NCBI GenBank assembly: GCA_051880395.1
Contig: JBJENW010000335.1
Span: 1 to 38,748, forward strand
DNA length: 38,748 nucleotides
Reading direction: 5' to 3'
Source of the DNA: JBJENW01 sp051880395
GTDB taxonomy: Bacteria > Bacillota > Clostridia > Lachnospirales > Lachnospiraceae
Shown: one piece after another, positions 24,987 through 33,845 of the stretch
Numbering within the stretch: the first letter of the stretch is position 1
Layout of the letters: each line of letters begins with the position of its first letter
Notes under the pieces: generated by a model
The model's input: the letters and a program-made list of their open reading frames with translations, nothing else
The model's database searches: none
Told to the model about the DNA's origin: nothing
Position numbers and translations under genes: made by a program

Positions 24987-27045
24987 ATCCGCTTCCTCCT
25001 CTGCCTTTTACATCTTCTACCATACTGATCAACAAAATCGGACGGTCCGTCGTATCCTCTGGCGTATAGACTGTAAACCATCCCAGTTCTGTGCCGGAAG
25101 TATCCTCTTTCGATGCTTTGATCTCTGCCGTACCTGTTTTTCCCGCCAAAACAAGGTCATCCCGATGCGCCGCATATCCGGTTCCATGTGGATCATTCAC
25201 CACTTTTTTTGTTCCCTCTAATACCTGACTCGCTGTTTTTTTAGAAAATGCTTCCGGAATCCAATACCCAGCCTCTTCTCCATTTCGATACACCAAATAT
25301 GGTTTTCTAACATTTCCTTTATTACAAAATGCCGTATAGATACAAGCCATATGTAATGGGTTTACTAAAACCTGTCCCTGCCCATACCCACTGTCTGCCA
25401 GCTGTATCTCTGTTTCTATCTGATCTGTGCCGGAATACTGCGACTCTGCCATCTTGATCTCAAACGGTAGTTCCTCCTGAAATCCCAGTTTGGTCAATGA
25501 TTTTTTCATTTCTTTTGCACCAATCTTTAACGCTGCTTTTGCAAAATAAATATTATCGGAATAGATCAGTGCATTCTCCAACGTAACAGGTTCATACGTA
25601 TGAAGGGTTGTCACAAAATAAGATCCCCACGAAGAATCCTTTTGCCAGCTGAAACCTTCCGATCCAGAAGCCTCCGTCGGATCAATCGCCCCGGATTCTA
25701 AACCGATTGCTGCAATGATTGGTTTAAACGTAGAACCCGGACACCATGTCTGCCGAAAACGATTGTACATCGGTTTTCTTTCGTCTGTATTTAACGCATT
25801 CCAGACTTCCGCTGACATGCCCATCAGAAATGCATTCGTATCATACGACGGCGTACTGACCAGTGCCAACACTTCACCGGTATACGGGTTCATTGCAACC
25901 GAACAGCTTTGATCCGCTTGAAATTGCCCATACAGCGTACTTTGAAGTGCGGCATCAATTGTCAGCCTGATATCTTTTCCTTTTTCTGCCGGAGTACTTG
26001 CCAGCTCTTGCTTTTCTTTTCCGTTTTCGTCTACCAGAAAAATCCTGCACCCGTTCTTCCCTTTCAGCTCTTTTTCAAACAGTCCCTCCATTCCGGTTCT
26101 TCCGATCACGCTGTTTGCCGTATATCCTTCCTTCGGATGTTTCTCTAAATCTTTTGCGGTAACATTCTGTACATATCCAACCAAATGTGCTGCCGCCTCT
26201 TTCAACGGATACTCCCGCACTTCTGTATCCATAAGCTTCACTCCCGGTATTGCAAGCAGTTTTTCCTTGCGTTCCTGTTCTTTTAACACCGCGTCTTCCG
26301 GTTGTGGCATCTCCAAATCCAACGGATTCACTTTTGGGATCGTCTGAATTGGCACAAATGAATCCTCCTTGACCCAGCCTGCCGCCAACTGTTTCTCCAC
26401 TGCTTCCGGTTTTATTCCCAGTAAATTTACCACTTCCGTAATCGCCGCTTCTCTGTTTTCTAACTTTCCCGGGACGATTCCTACCGAACATGCCATGCCT
26501 TTTCCTGCCAGCACGCGCCCGTTTCTGTCCAAAATCTGTCCCCGCTCTGCCTGCGTCACAGAAACCCTGACCTGATCTGTCGAGGATAACTCCGGGAAGA
26601 TTAGGGAATCGTCCCAGATTAATTCATATTCCTCCGACTCTTCTCGGAAAAAGGCTTCATTTTCAAACCGAATCTCTCCTGCTGCTGTATCTAAACGGGT
26701 TTGATACGTTACCGCTTCCTGCTCTTTGTCATACGACAGGATTTCGATTTTCAACCCATCCAGTTCGATTCCTTCATAAATAGCCGAATTCCGTTTTACA
26801 AACGCCTCCTGACTGATATTTCCAGATTCTTTTACATTCAGCATTTGATACATTTGCTCATATTCCTGTTTTGGAATGTGATGCATGTATTGAACGAGAA
26901 GTTCTTCTGGTGTTTTCCGGGTGCTTTGCTTTTGACCTGCAATCCACATACATACGATTGCTCCCAATAACGTGATTGCTGATAAAAAGATAATCAGATT
27001 CCTGATCTTATTGCATTTCTGTTTTCTTCTTTCCCTGGCTTTCAT
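24934..27045 (-). CDS. class B penicillin-binding protein, MecA (PBP2a)-like transpeptidase
   Basis: A 703-residue peptidoglycan transpeptidase with one N-terminal membrane anchor (residues 15-37). Next comes an NTF2-like MecA_N-type domain (about 43-150), then the PBP dimerisation domain ('AERGQILDRNGRVLA', 'GRTGMEGLFEKEL'), then the transpeptidase domain. Active-site motifs are 'STFK' with Ser438, 'SDN', and 'KTG' at 636. The MecA_N domain groups it with low-affinity PBPs such as staphylococcal PBP2a and enterococcal PBP5 (PBP2a is 668 residues). First gene of the leftward operon, GGAGG before the ATG. The BlaI operator in its promoter suggests induction by beta-lactams. Low drug affinity is inferred, not visible. 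Confidence 0.9.
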   Translation of the reverse strand: MKARERRKQKCNKIRNLIIFLSAITLLGAIVCMWIAGQKQSTRKTPEELLVQYMHHIPKQEYEQMYQMLNVKESGNISQEAFVKRNSAIYEGIELDGLKIEILSYDKEQEAVTYQTRLDTAAGEIRFENEAFFREESEEYELIWDDSLIFPELSSTDQVRVSVTQAERGQILDRNGRVLAGKGMACSVGIVPGKLENREAAITEVVNLLGIKPEAVEKQLAAGWVKEDSFVPIQTIPKVNPLDLEMPQPEDAVLKEQERKEKLLAIPGVKLMDTEVREYPLKEAAAHLVGYVQNVTAKDLEKHPKEGYTANSVIGRTGMEGLFEKELKGKNGCRIFLVDENGKEKQELASTPAEKGKDIRLTIDAALQSTLYGQFQADQSCSVAMNPYTGEVLALVSTPSYDTNAFLMGMSAEVWNALNTDERKPMYNRFRQTWCPGSTFKPIIAAIGLESGAIDPTEASGSEGFSWQKDSSWGSYFVTTLHTYEPVTLENALIYSDNIYFAKAALKIGAKEMKKSLTKLGFQEELPFEIKMAESQYSGTDQIETEIQLADSGYGQGQVLVNPLHMACIYTAFCNKGNVRKPYLVYRNGEEAGYWIPEAFSKKTASQVLEGTKKVVNDPHGTGYAAHRDDLVLAGKTGTAEIKASKEDTSGTELGWFTVYTPEDTTDRPILLISMVEDVKGRGGSGYVVEKDRSVLDAWFQSH

Positions 27046-27093
27046 TTTCTGCTGTTCCTCCGTTTGATGGGTTGATGCAAAATAACAGATTAA

Positions 27094-27111
27094 TATTACA
27101 CCTGTAAGATT
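27094..27111. promoter_or_regulatory. BlaI/MecI operator at the PBP operon
   Basis: On the minus strand AATCTTACAGGTGTAATA, dyad core TTACA-GG-TGTAA, just past the PBP promoter. It differs from the blaI operator only in the two central bases. A half site (AAATCTTACAG) also lies in the promoter spacer at about 27133-27143. Confidence 0.8.
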
Positions 27112-27124
27112 TTATCTTATCTAA

Positions 27125-27153
27125 ATACTATATCTGTAAGATTTATATGTCAA
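27125..27153 (-). promoter_or_regulatory. promoter of the PBP operon
   Basis: TTGACA (27148-27153), 17 bases, TAGTAT (27125-27130) on the minus strand, 13 bases upstream of the operator. The consensus -35 and spacing imply a strong promoter kept off by BlaI. Confidence 0.7.
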
Positions 27154-27235
27154 GTGATTTTTTCTCTATACCTCATTATGTTAATGTTTACGCATTCGTC
27201 GTTTACCACAATGAACAATCATAATAACAAAAAGA

Positions 27236-27272
27236 AATAGCATCCCAACCCTCGCAAAGTTTGGATGCTATT
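27236..27272 (-). terminator. terminator of the ECF sigma operon
   Basis: AATAGCATCCcAAC pairs with GTTtGGATGCTATT and is followed on the minus strand by TTCTTTTTG. A second small hairpin, ATCGGAA/TTCCGAT (27298-27316), lies between it and the serine hydrolase stop at 27456. The rest of 27155-27455 is AT-rich and shows no gene; it holds one stray TTTACACATTTTT (27402-27414). Confidence 0.65.
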
Positions 27273-27455
27273 CTTTATAGTTTTCTCACTGAGGGCAATC
27301 GGAAATCAATTCCGATCACCTTTCTAAATTGATTATACACTAGGGCTGCTTGCTTTGCAAGTGGCTCTTGTTTTTAATCCATCAGCACATCTTTTTTTAT
27401 TTTTACACATTTTTCTATACATTTTCCGTATAAGCATGTTGGTCCAAATATCAAA

Positions 27456-29219
27456 TTATAATTTCCAATACATAAATAAATTCCAATACAAAATATTTGC
27501 TATCGTAATAACCATAAAAGCTGCCGTTACCGTATGGTACAGTTTCCATCCTTTTTTTAACCTAATTTTTTTCATTTTCCAGAATCCATAAATACACATA
27601 AGAAACAAAATGATTGCCAGCAGTCCGATTACCGCAAACATCCATTGATAAGTTGCTCCCAAAGCATAGCTTGACACACACATAATTGCCCCAAATAGAA
27701 CCGACACGATTACAATCTGCAATATACTGACAATTACACTCCAGCTTCCTAGTTCGTTTTTTATAATTGTTTTCTTTTGACACCTTCTTACGACTGTCCG
27801 AATCAAATGGACCAGTAAAGAAATAACCGAAAATACAATTGCTGCTACCCATAACGCACACAGTCCCATTTCCAAAACAAACACCGGCTTTGAGACCTGA
27901 ATATCGTCTCCATAACTATACACGATCTTTTTGCATCCGGATGTATCGTCCAACATCCATAACTTATTCTCATCCACCTCATTTATTTTATACGACAAAC
28001 TCAAAAGTTTCAGCGGTCCTTTGCGCACCGTCCGCGCTGGTCTATATATTCCTTCTGGCACTTGATTTTCAGACGAATATGTTTCTCTTTCATATTTTCC
28101 AAAAATAAGTTCCATCATTTCTGTATTATAAACCGTCTCATACGCCTGATTTGTCATCACAACAGCTCCTATACCATCCTCTTTATCCAAAAGAAGATAG
28201 GAAGAACAACCTGCTGTATTTCCACCATGTCCAATGGTCTGTACTGCGAACGGCTCCATCCAGAATCCATGGACATTCAATGGAATCTTACTTTTTCCGA
28301 AATAAGAAGTTGGTGTAAACAGCTCCTTCCATGTTTCTCTTTTCTTTAAAAGCGCTGTGTCTTCCTCCAAAAGAGCCACCGCAAATCTCTCAAAATCATC
28401 CAATGTAGAGGTACACATACCCGCCGGATAAAGTGTAATATAATAAAAACAATCCGGAATCAATGTCCCATCTGTCATGTAACACTGTAATTCTTTTCTT
28501 TTTTGCTGTACCCATTTATTATCTGACAAATCGGCTGAAATTGCACTATGTGTCATATGTAATGGACGAAAAATCTGTTTCTGCACATAGTCTGAAAAAG
28601 ACATTCCGCTTATCTGTTCTACGATAAATCCCGCCAGTGCCACGCCCCAATTCGAGTAAGCTGTCACTGTTCCCGGTTCATATATTTGATCCGGCTCGTG
28701 TTTCTGTAATGCCTGCTGCAGATTTTTAAAATACTTTGGATTTTTCACGAAAACATCAACATAATCCTCCTGAAATCCTGCAGTATGATTCATCAAATGA
28801 ATCATTGTAACCGGGGTATCAAAAGATAAATTTGTCAGAAATCCATCCGGAAGATAGGCTCGGATATCTTTATTTAAATCCAATTTTTCCTGTTCATAAA
28901 GCTGCATAACACTCACCCAAACCAACAGTTTTGATGCAGATCCCCATTCAAAGACAGAATCACTTTTTACAGGAATCTGATTTTCCATATCCACGTATCC
29001 TTCCTGTTTCTTCACCAATTCCTTCGAACGGTCAAACACCGCAACCGCCATCCCGGCTGTGGTATCTTTTCGTTTTTTTATAAAGTGATCCATTTCATTT
29101 TCAAGCTGATCCTGCTCTATTTTGGATGGCAGTGTTTGCTCGGCTGCATATAGATTAACCGATTGCATTCCCAGTAAAAAAAGAAACACGCCACAAAGCA
29201 ATCTAGTTTTCCATCTCAT
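27456..29219 (-). CDS. class C beta-lactamase-family serine hydrolase with membrane tail
   Basis: A 587-residue exported enzyme. A signal peptide ends near 'NLYAA' (residue 26). The beta-lactamase/D-peptidase domain has 'SASK' with nucleophile Ser94 and Lys97, a Tyr motif in 'AYSNWG', and 'GHGG' in place of KTG. The last 150 residues hold four or five transmembrane helices. This layout is common in Firmicutes PBP4*/EstB-like proteins, which act on peptidoglycan peptides or D-amino acid esters rather than as true drug-hydrolysing AmpC enzymes; which applies here is unknown. Its ATG overlaps the anti-sigma gene by 17 bases, so it belongs to the ECF operon. Confidence 0.85.
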   Translation of the reverse strand: MRWKTRLLCGVFLFLLGMQSVNLYAAEQTLPSKIEQDQLENEMDHFIKKRKDTTAGMAVAVFDRSKELVKKQEGYVDMENQIPVKSDSVFEWGSASKLLVWVSVMQLYEQEKLDLNKDIRAYLPDGFLTNLSFDTPVTMIHLMNHTAGFQEDYVDVFVKNPKYFKNLQQALQKHEPDQIYEPGTVTAYSNWGVALAGFIVEQISGMSFSDYVQKQIFRPLHMTHSAISADLSDNKWVQQKRKELQCYMTDGTLIPDCFYYITLYPAGMCTSTLDDFERFAVALLEEDTALLKKRETWKELFTPTSYFGKSKIPLNVHGFWMEPFAVQTIGHGGNTAGCSSYLLLDKEDGIGAVVMTNQAYETVYNTEMMELIFGKYERETYSSENQVPEGIYRPARTVRKGPLKLLSLSYKINEVDENKLWMLDDTSGCKKIVYSYGDDIQVSKPVFVLEMGLCALWVAAIVFSVISLLVHLIRTVVRRCQKKTIIKNELGSWSVIVSILQIVIVSVLFGAIMCVSSYALGATYQWMFAVIGLLAIILFLMCIYGFWKMKKIRLKKGWKLYHTVTAAFMVITIANILYWNLFMYWKL

Positions 29220-30207
29220 TTTTTTGTTTCTCCTTCCTCTTACCTATAAAAATAAAACATCCACCAAGGCAAACAGAAACCACAATCATCGTAAATAAAA
29301 TATTTGCATTCAAAACGGCCATATCATTTGTAAAAAATCCTTTGCTTAAATCCAAATTTTCTACCCCATATCCACTTGCATCGGATAAAAAAACGTTCAA
29401 AATGTTATTGCATAATCCAAGCCAGCTCCCAGTGACTGCCGTCAATATTCCGGCCTTGATCCAACCATTTTTTTGTAAATAAGCAAGCACAAATACAAAC
29501 ATCCATACCGGAATCATACAATACGTTGCAACCGTTATCGCAATCTCCCAGTACTCTCTGCTTCCATGCACATAAATTCCGCATACGATCAACAAAAGAT
29601 ATAACCATATCGTATCCCACAAAATGGTAATCGCCGCTCTATGTTTTTTCATTTTACTGTCTGCACAAATTCCTGTCACAACGACCGGTGCAAATACCAC
29701 CGAAATTCCCAATATACTTCCACTTGCCGCGACAAAAAACCAGTCGCCATGCGTATAGATGCAACATGTCAGCAATAACAATATCAAAGAACCTGTCGCC
29801 GTTACGATCGTCCACATAGCTTTTCTTTTTTCTGCAACCATTGGAACCACCAGGACAGACGCAGCCAACAACATTGCAGTCAATACAATGAAAAACCAAT
29901 CCAGTGCATGACCGATCGCGATATTACAAATCAGACAGATCAAAACCGGTATCAGCAAGATCCCTGCCGTTACTATTCCAACTGTAGTCGTTTTCTTTCG
30001 TATTTTCTTTTCATGTTCCCCAATAACCGTCCGTTTTTCTTCCATTAATTTTTCTTCTACTGTTTGGTCATTCATTTGCGCTGCAATTTTTCTACAAGTC
30101 ACACATTCTTTTAAATGTTCCTCTACCATCTTTTTACTTGCCCCGCTGCATATGCTATCCTGATACAATGGTAGCAAATCCTGTATCACATCACAATTAT
30201 ATTTCAT
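29203..30207 (-). CDS. zinc-finger anti-sigma factor with multi-pass membrane domain
   Basis: A 334-residue protein beginning with a zf-HC2 anti-sigma domain, 'YNCDVIQDLLPLY...EEHLKECVTC' (H-x3-C-x2-C), followed by about eight transmembrane helices. Such proteins hold the neighbouring ECF sigma factor at the membrane until a signal releases it. I use ATG 30205-30207 behind AAAGGAG rather than the TTG seven codons upstream. It overlaps the end of the sigma gene by 11 bases and the hydrolase gene by 17. The absence of a large outer domain suggests it senses something within the membrane. Confidence 0.85.
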   Translation of the reverse strand: MKYNCDVIQDLLPLYQDSICSGASKKMVEEHLKECVTCRKIAAQMNDQTVEEKLMEEKRTVIGEHEKKIRKKTTTVGIVTAGILLIPVLICLICNIAIGHALDWFFIVLTAMLLAASVLVVPMVAEKRKAMWTIVTATGSLILLLLTCCIYTHGDWFFVAASGSILGISVVFAPVVVTGICADSKMKKHRAAITILWDTIWLYLLLIVCGIYVHGSREYWEIAITVATYCMIPVWMFVFVLAYLQKNGWIKAGILTAVTGSWLGLCNNILNVFLSDASGYGVENLDLSKGFFTNDMAVLNANILFTMIVVSVCLGGCFIFIGKRKEKQKNEMEN

Positions 30208-30700
30208 TCTTTTTTTCTCCTTTCGCAAGTTTTTCCTGTAATTTTAATTTTCCCCTGTGATACGTCACACGCGCCCAGTTTTCGGTCTTTCCAAATACTT
30301 TTCCGATTTCTCTGAAAGACAGCTCTCCAAATACTCTCAGCGAAAAAACTTCTCTGTATGGTTCTTCTATCTGATGAAGTGCCATATGTATTTCTAAATT
30401 TTGGGCTTTGGAGAGTACAGACTGCTCTGTATGATCCGCAGATTCTATATCTTCTTCTATCACTGTTTCTTTTTTTCTCTTTCGAAACACATCCGCACAT
30501 AGATTTTTCGCGATTGCACAAAGCCATGTTAATTCGCTTGATTTTCCCTTAAATTCACTTTTCAACGCACGATAAAAGGTCTCCTGCGTCAATTCCTCTG
30601 CTGTCAGCGCATCTTTCATGATCGTCATAATATAGGAATATACATCCATATAGTAGGTCTGATATAATTTCTCTATATACGTACTCTTTTGGGCACTCAC
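30197..30700 (-). CDS. ECF RNA polymerase sigma factor
   Basis: A 167-residue group IV sigma factor. Region 2 is 'LYQTYYMDVYSYIMTIM..AEELTQETFYRAL', which binds core and the -10. Region 4 is 'EPYREVFSLRVFGELSFREIGKVFGKTENWARVTYHRGK', which binds the -35. I start at GTG 30698-30700, ten bases after a perfect AAAGGAGG. The ATG at 30728-30730 has no ribosome binding site and lies directly against the -10 of the ECF promoter, too close to the transcription start to be used. Cotranscribed with its anti-sigma factor and a serine hydrolase, which points to cell-envelope stress as the signal. Confidence 0.9.
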   Translation of the reverse strand: MSAQKSTYIEKLYQTYYMDVYSYIMTIMKDALTAEELTQETFYRALKSEFKGKSSELTWLCAIAKNLCADVFRKRKKETVIEEDIESADHTEQSVLSKAQNLEIHMALHQIEEPYREVFSLRVFGELSFREIGKVFGKTENWARVTYHRGKLKLQEKLAKGEKKNEI

Positions 30701-30730
30701 AATCTGCTCACCTCCTTTGTTTTCATCCAT

Positions 30731-30758
30731 TAGACGGTAGAAATTCCATTTCGTTACA
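30731..30758 (-). promoter_or_regulatory. autoregulatory ECF-type promoter
   Basis: TGTAAC (30753-30758), 16 bases, CGTCTA (30731-30736) on the minus strand. This matches the TGAAAC-N16-CGTCTA pattern of Bacillus SigW/SigM/SigX-like promoters and lies directly upstream of an ECF sigma gene. Confidence 0.8.
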
Positions 30759-30779
30759 AATTTTTTTGTTTTACACACA

Positions 30780-30820
30780 AAAAATTCCAAACGCAATCTA
30801 TTTTTGCGTCTGGAATTTTT
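30780..30820 (-). terminator. terminator of the fourth nuclease gene
   Basis: AAAAATTCCA and TGGAATTTTT enclose a second paired block ACGCAA/TTGCGT. A T6 tract follows on the minus strand. It insulates the nuclease gene from the ECF promoter 22 bases further on. Confidence 0.85.
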
Positions 30821-30826
30821 CTATCC

Positions 30827-32416
30827 TCACCTATTTTGCCATTCTTCTATCACGCAGTGATGTGCTTTCGTTTTCTTATCGTAAGTGATGCCCACCAGTA
30901 AAAGATCACCCGTGTATTGCAGCAGTGATTCCGGATACTTCTTTTCTTTGATCTGGTTTAAGGCTGTGTCTGCCTTTTTATTCCACTTCAATTCCACCAC
31001 AAGAGCCGGATAATCTGCAACATACTCTGGCTTCGGTACATACACAAAATCAGCAAAACCTCGCCCTGTCGGAAGCTCTCTGACAGGTTTGAAATAATAC
31101 TGCATGGAACTCAGATAAGCAATCGTCAATACACTGCTGAGTGAATTCTCATTGTTGTACTGAATCGATGAAGCGTATGCATCATGAAACTTTTCCATAC
31201 CAAAAGCAACCGCTTCTGTATCCATGTCCAATGTCGCATTCAGCAGATCCTCCGATTGCTGCTCAAATTCAACCAGTTCGTTCCATTTCTTTTCTTCCAC
31301 AGCATCCAGAAACTCTCCTCGAATTTCTTCGTTCGGAATATAGGCGCACTCCCGATTCTGATTGTATGCAAGGTATCCAAGATGAATCAGAACGGTAATC
31401 ACATCATTTTTATTTTTGAAAGACACCATATCATTCTGAAAGGAAGATGTCCGGACCTTCACCTCATCCCCCGCAAGCATAGTAATAATTGCCGTTTTCA
31501 ATCCATCAAAGTCTTTATTGATTAAAGGAAGAATCGCTTCATACGTTCCTGTTTTTGACCAGTAACTTTGGTAAGTACCATCCGTCATCAGATTGACTAC
31601 CGCATTTGGATTGTAAACATGATACGTTCCGATTTCATATCCATCATACCAGCGTTTTACTTTTAGAAAATCATGACCATATGTTTCACAAAGTATTTTT
31701 ACTTCTTCCTCCGTGAAGCCAATGTACTCTGCGAAAGGTCCCGGGCTTATCATGGTATACTGTTTGAAATTATTCAACGAGGACTCCGATAATACTTTCT
31801 TGATTGGCAGGATTCCTGTCAGATACGCCAGACTGATAAATTTTGTTGGTTCTACGCCTTTGAACATTCCACGAAGAAAATTGATATATTCATCCTGCAC
31901 GATCTGACTCAGTTTCGTATCACGAATCGGCGCGTCCCACTCATCAATGATCACAACGAATTTCTTTCCGGTCGTTTCTCGAATATGCGACATTGCCCCA
32001 TAAGCAGTCTGATCCGAATCTGGAATGGATGAAGCATATGTTTTTTTCAGTTCAGTCAGCATGTTGTGGTTCAGATACTCTACAATTTTCTCCGGATTTC
32101 CTGCATCCATCATACACCATTGCACATCAAAATGGATGACATCATATTTATTCAAATACTTCTCAAAAGATTCTCTGCCTGAGATATTCAAACCGGAAAA
32201 CATTTCTTTTGAATCGCAGCCCTTGCTGTAATAAGCTGTCAGCATATTGGCTGTGACTGATTTTCCAAAACGTCGTGGACGACTGTTACAGATAAATTGA
32301 TCCATTGTATCGATCACATGATTGGTATACTCGATCAATCCGGTTTTATCTACATATATTTCAGAATTCAATGTTTTTTGGAATGCACTATTATCAGGAT
32401 TTAAAAAACGTCCCAT
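30827..32416 (-). CDS. AAA-ATPase / PD-(D/E)XK nuclease family protein, distant fourth copy
   Basis: A 529-residue paralogue of the tandem array proteins, much more diverged from them than they are from one another. It has a P-loop 'RPRRFGKS' (closer to the family consensus than the array's 'SHARRFGKS'), Walker B 'VVIIDEWD', and nuclease motifs 'GRGFADF', 'VVELKWN' and 'QIKEKKYP'. Start ATG 32414-32416 behind GGAG nine bases upstream. An IS605-type tnpB element ends about 20 bases upstream in the same orientation, so the original promoter region has been displaced and expression may now depend on read-through from the element. Confidence 0.9.
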   Translation of the reverse strand: MGRFLNPDNSAFQKTLNSEIYVDKTGLIEYTNHVIDTMDQFICNSRPRRFGKSVTANMLTAYYSKGCDSKEMFSGLNISGRESFEKYLNKYDVIHFDVQWCMMDAGNPEKIVEYLNHNMLTELKKTYASSIPDSDQTAYGAMSHIRETTGKKFVVIIDEWDAPIRDTKLSQIVQDEYINFLRGMFKGVEPTKFISLAYLTGILPIKKVLSESSLNNFKQYTMISPGPFAEYIGFTEEEVKILCETYGHDFLKVKRWYDGYEIGTYHVYNPNAVVNLMTDGTYQSYWSKTGTYEAILPLINKDFDGLKTAIITMLAGDEVKVRTSSFQNDMVSFKNKNDVITVLIHLGYLAYNQNRECAYIPNEEIRGEFLDAVEEKKWNELVEFEQQSEDLLNATLDMDTEAVAFGMEKFHDAYASSIQYNNENSLSSVLTIAYLSSMQYYFKPVRELPTGRGFADFVYVPKPEYVADYPALVVELKWNKKADTALNQIKEKKYPESLLQYTGDLLLVGITYDKKTKAHHCVIEEWQNR

Positions 32417-32435
32417 TACTTCACGCTCCGTTACT

Positions 32436-32640
32436 GAAAACTTATAAAAAGTTATAAACTTTTATGTTTCATTCCTACTTCATCGTGTATGCTTTTGTAG
32501 CAAATAAATTCAGCTACTACTCACAGGTTCTTGTACACTCCATAGGCGTAAATTCCTGACTAACGTATCAGTACACATCTGTATTAACTTGAAAGTGTTA
32601 TACTACAGATTCTGGTTTAAGACATTTTCTCCATATCTTT
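32436..32640 (-). ncRNA. candidate omega RNA (reRNA) at the right end of the tnpB element
   Basis: In IS200/IS605 elements the guide RNA scaffold overlaps the 3' end of tnpB and runs through the right end into flanking DNA. Here the 165 bases after the tnpB stop are non-coding and end in an imperfect hairpin (AAAACTTATAA / TTATAAACTTTT, 32437-32463), as expected of the element end. The predicted guide would come from about 32416-32436, the ribosome binding site region of the fourth nuclease gene. Exact boundaries are not certain. Confidence 0.5.
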
Positions 32641-33775
32641 TCAGATTTAAAGCTGCCTGATAGTCTCTGTCCATAACATTACCACACCCACATTTATAGA
32701 TACGGTCTGATAACTTCAAATCTTTCTTGACAGCTCCGCAGCAACTGCATAATTTAGAACTTGGAAAGAATCTGTCTGCAATGATGATCGGAATCTTATT
32801 CCATGCTGATTTATATTCCATCTGTCGTCTAAATTCTCCAAAACATTGTTGCTGAACAGCTTTGGATAAATGTCTGTTCTTCATCATTCCTTTTACATTC
32901 AAATCTTCCATACAGATAAAACTTGGTTCTCGTTTTATGATCTCAGATGTTGTCTGATGTAAATAATCCTGACGAATATTCGTTAGTCTGTGATTTAATT
33001 TCAAAAGTTCTTTTTCACTTTTTATAATGTTGCATGTTTTGCAGTAACTTTCTCCTTCCTTATTTTTTCCATATTTTCTTGATATGGAACGCTGCAGCCT
33101 GCGTTTTCTCTTCTCTAACTTCTTTACTTTTTTTGTTTTATTTATATTCTGATATTTTTTTCCATCAGAACATATTGCGAAATCTTTAATACCCAGATCA
33201 ATCCCGATACCTTCATTCGGTGAAACAGAAGCATGTTCTTCATCTTCGACACCAACCGTAAGATACCAATTTAGTCCGTCAAATTTTATGCGGGGATTGG
33301 TATATTTACAATCAGTCGGAATGCGACCATGCTCTGCCAGACGAATCCAGTTGAGTCTTTGTTTGTTCTTCTTTTTAGAGCCGGAGAATCCCTCCATTTT
33401 CACATGGGTATCTGTAAACTGGATTTTTACATTATCCTGATAAAAGGATGGAGCGGAATATTTTCTGCTCTTGAATCTCGGAAACTTTGCAAGTCCTTTA
33501 AAAAAACGTTTATATGCTTCACAGGCATCTTTGACTGCCTGTTTTGTCACATTATTTGAAACCTTATTCAGCCATGCATGTTCCTCTTTCTTCTTTAACT
33601 GTGTAAATTCTTTTCGCAAGTCACTGTCAGAGAGGAATTTTCCGCCGTTTTTATAATTCTCCCGTTCTTTTTCCAACGCTCAGTTATAGGCAAATCTTGC
33701 AGTGTTAGCATATTTAAATAATTTCGTTTTTTGTTTGTTATTCGGCAGCAACATTACTCTGATTGTTTTTATCAT
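32603..33775 (-). pseudogene. tnpB: TnpB RNA-guided nuclease, interrupted by an in-frame stop
   Basis: From ATG 33773-33775 (behind AAGGTGG) the frame reads 31 codons, then TGA at 33680-33682, then 357 codons to the end. The context around the stop, 'ARFAYN-stop-ALEKERENYKNGG', shows a TGG-to-TGA change in a normally conserved 'YNWAL'. The rest is intact: RuvC residues in 'GIDLGIKDFAI', 'CMEDLNVKGM' and 'MDRDYQAALNL', and the zinc finger 'CSCCGAV...CGCG'. TnpB cuts DNA matching its guide RNA next to a short target motif, and favours retention of its element. Restart at ATG 33674-33676 or stop-codon read-through could still yield most of the protein, but loss of the N-terminal strand probably abolishes activity. 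Confidence 0.85.
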
Positions 33776-33845
33776 TGTTTTCACCACCTTCTTCTATTAA
33801 TTCTTTTACAAGTTTTCTTGCTTTATTAGCACGTATACCTTGTAA
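33738..33845 (-). pseudogene. possible C-terminal tail of a TnpA-like transposase
   Basis: A 35-codon open tail, rich in Lys and Glu ('RANKARKLVKELIEEGGEN'), which overlaps the tnpB start by 38 bases in another frame, as tnpA often does in two-gene elements. It opens right after two stop codons next to the left-end hairpin, so nothing upstream survives. Identification is tentative. Confidence 0.3.

Noticed and set aside
27456..29219. The serine hydrolase as a true AmpC drug-hydrolysing beta-lactamase
   Set aside because: It carries SxxK and a Tyr motif but GHGG instead of KTG and a multi-pass membrane tail, which fits the broader PBP4*/esterase-like group; drug hydrolysis cannot be claimed from sequence.
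30701..30796. Longer sigma factor starting at ATG 30730 or further upstream
   Set aside because: The ECF promoter -10 element lies directly against that ATG, so it would be at or before the transcript start, and it has no ribosome binding site.
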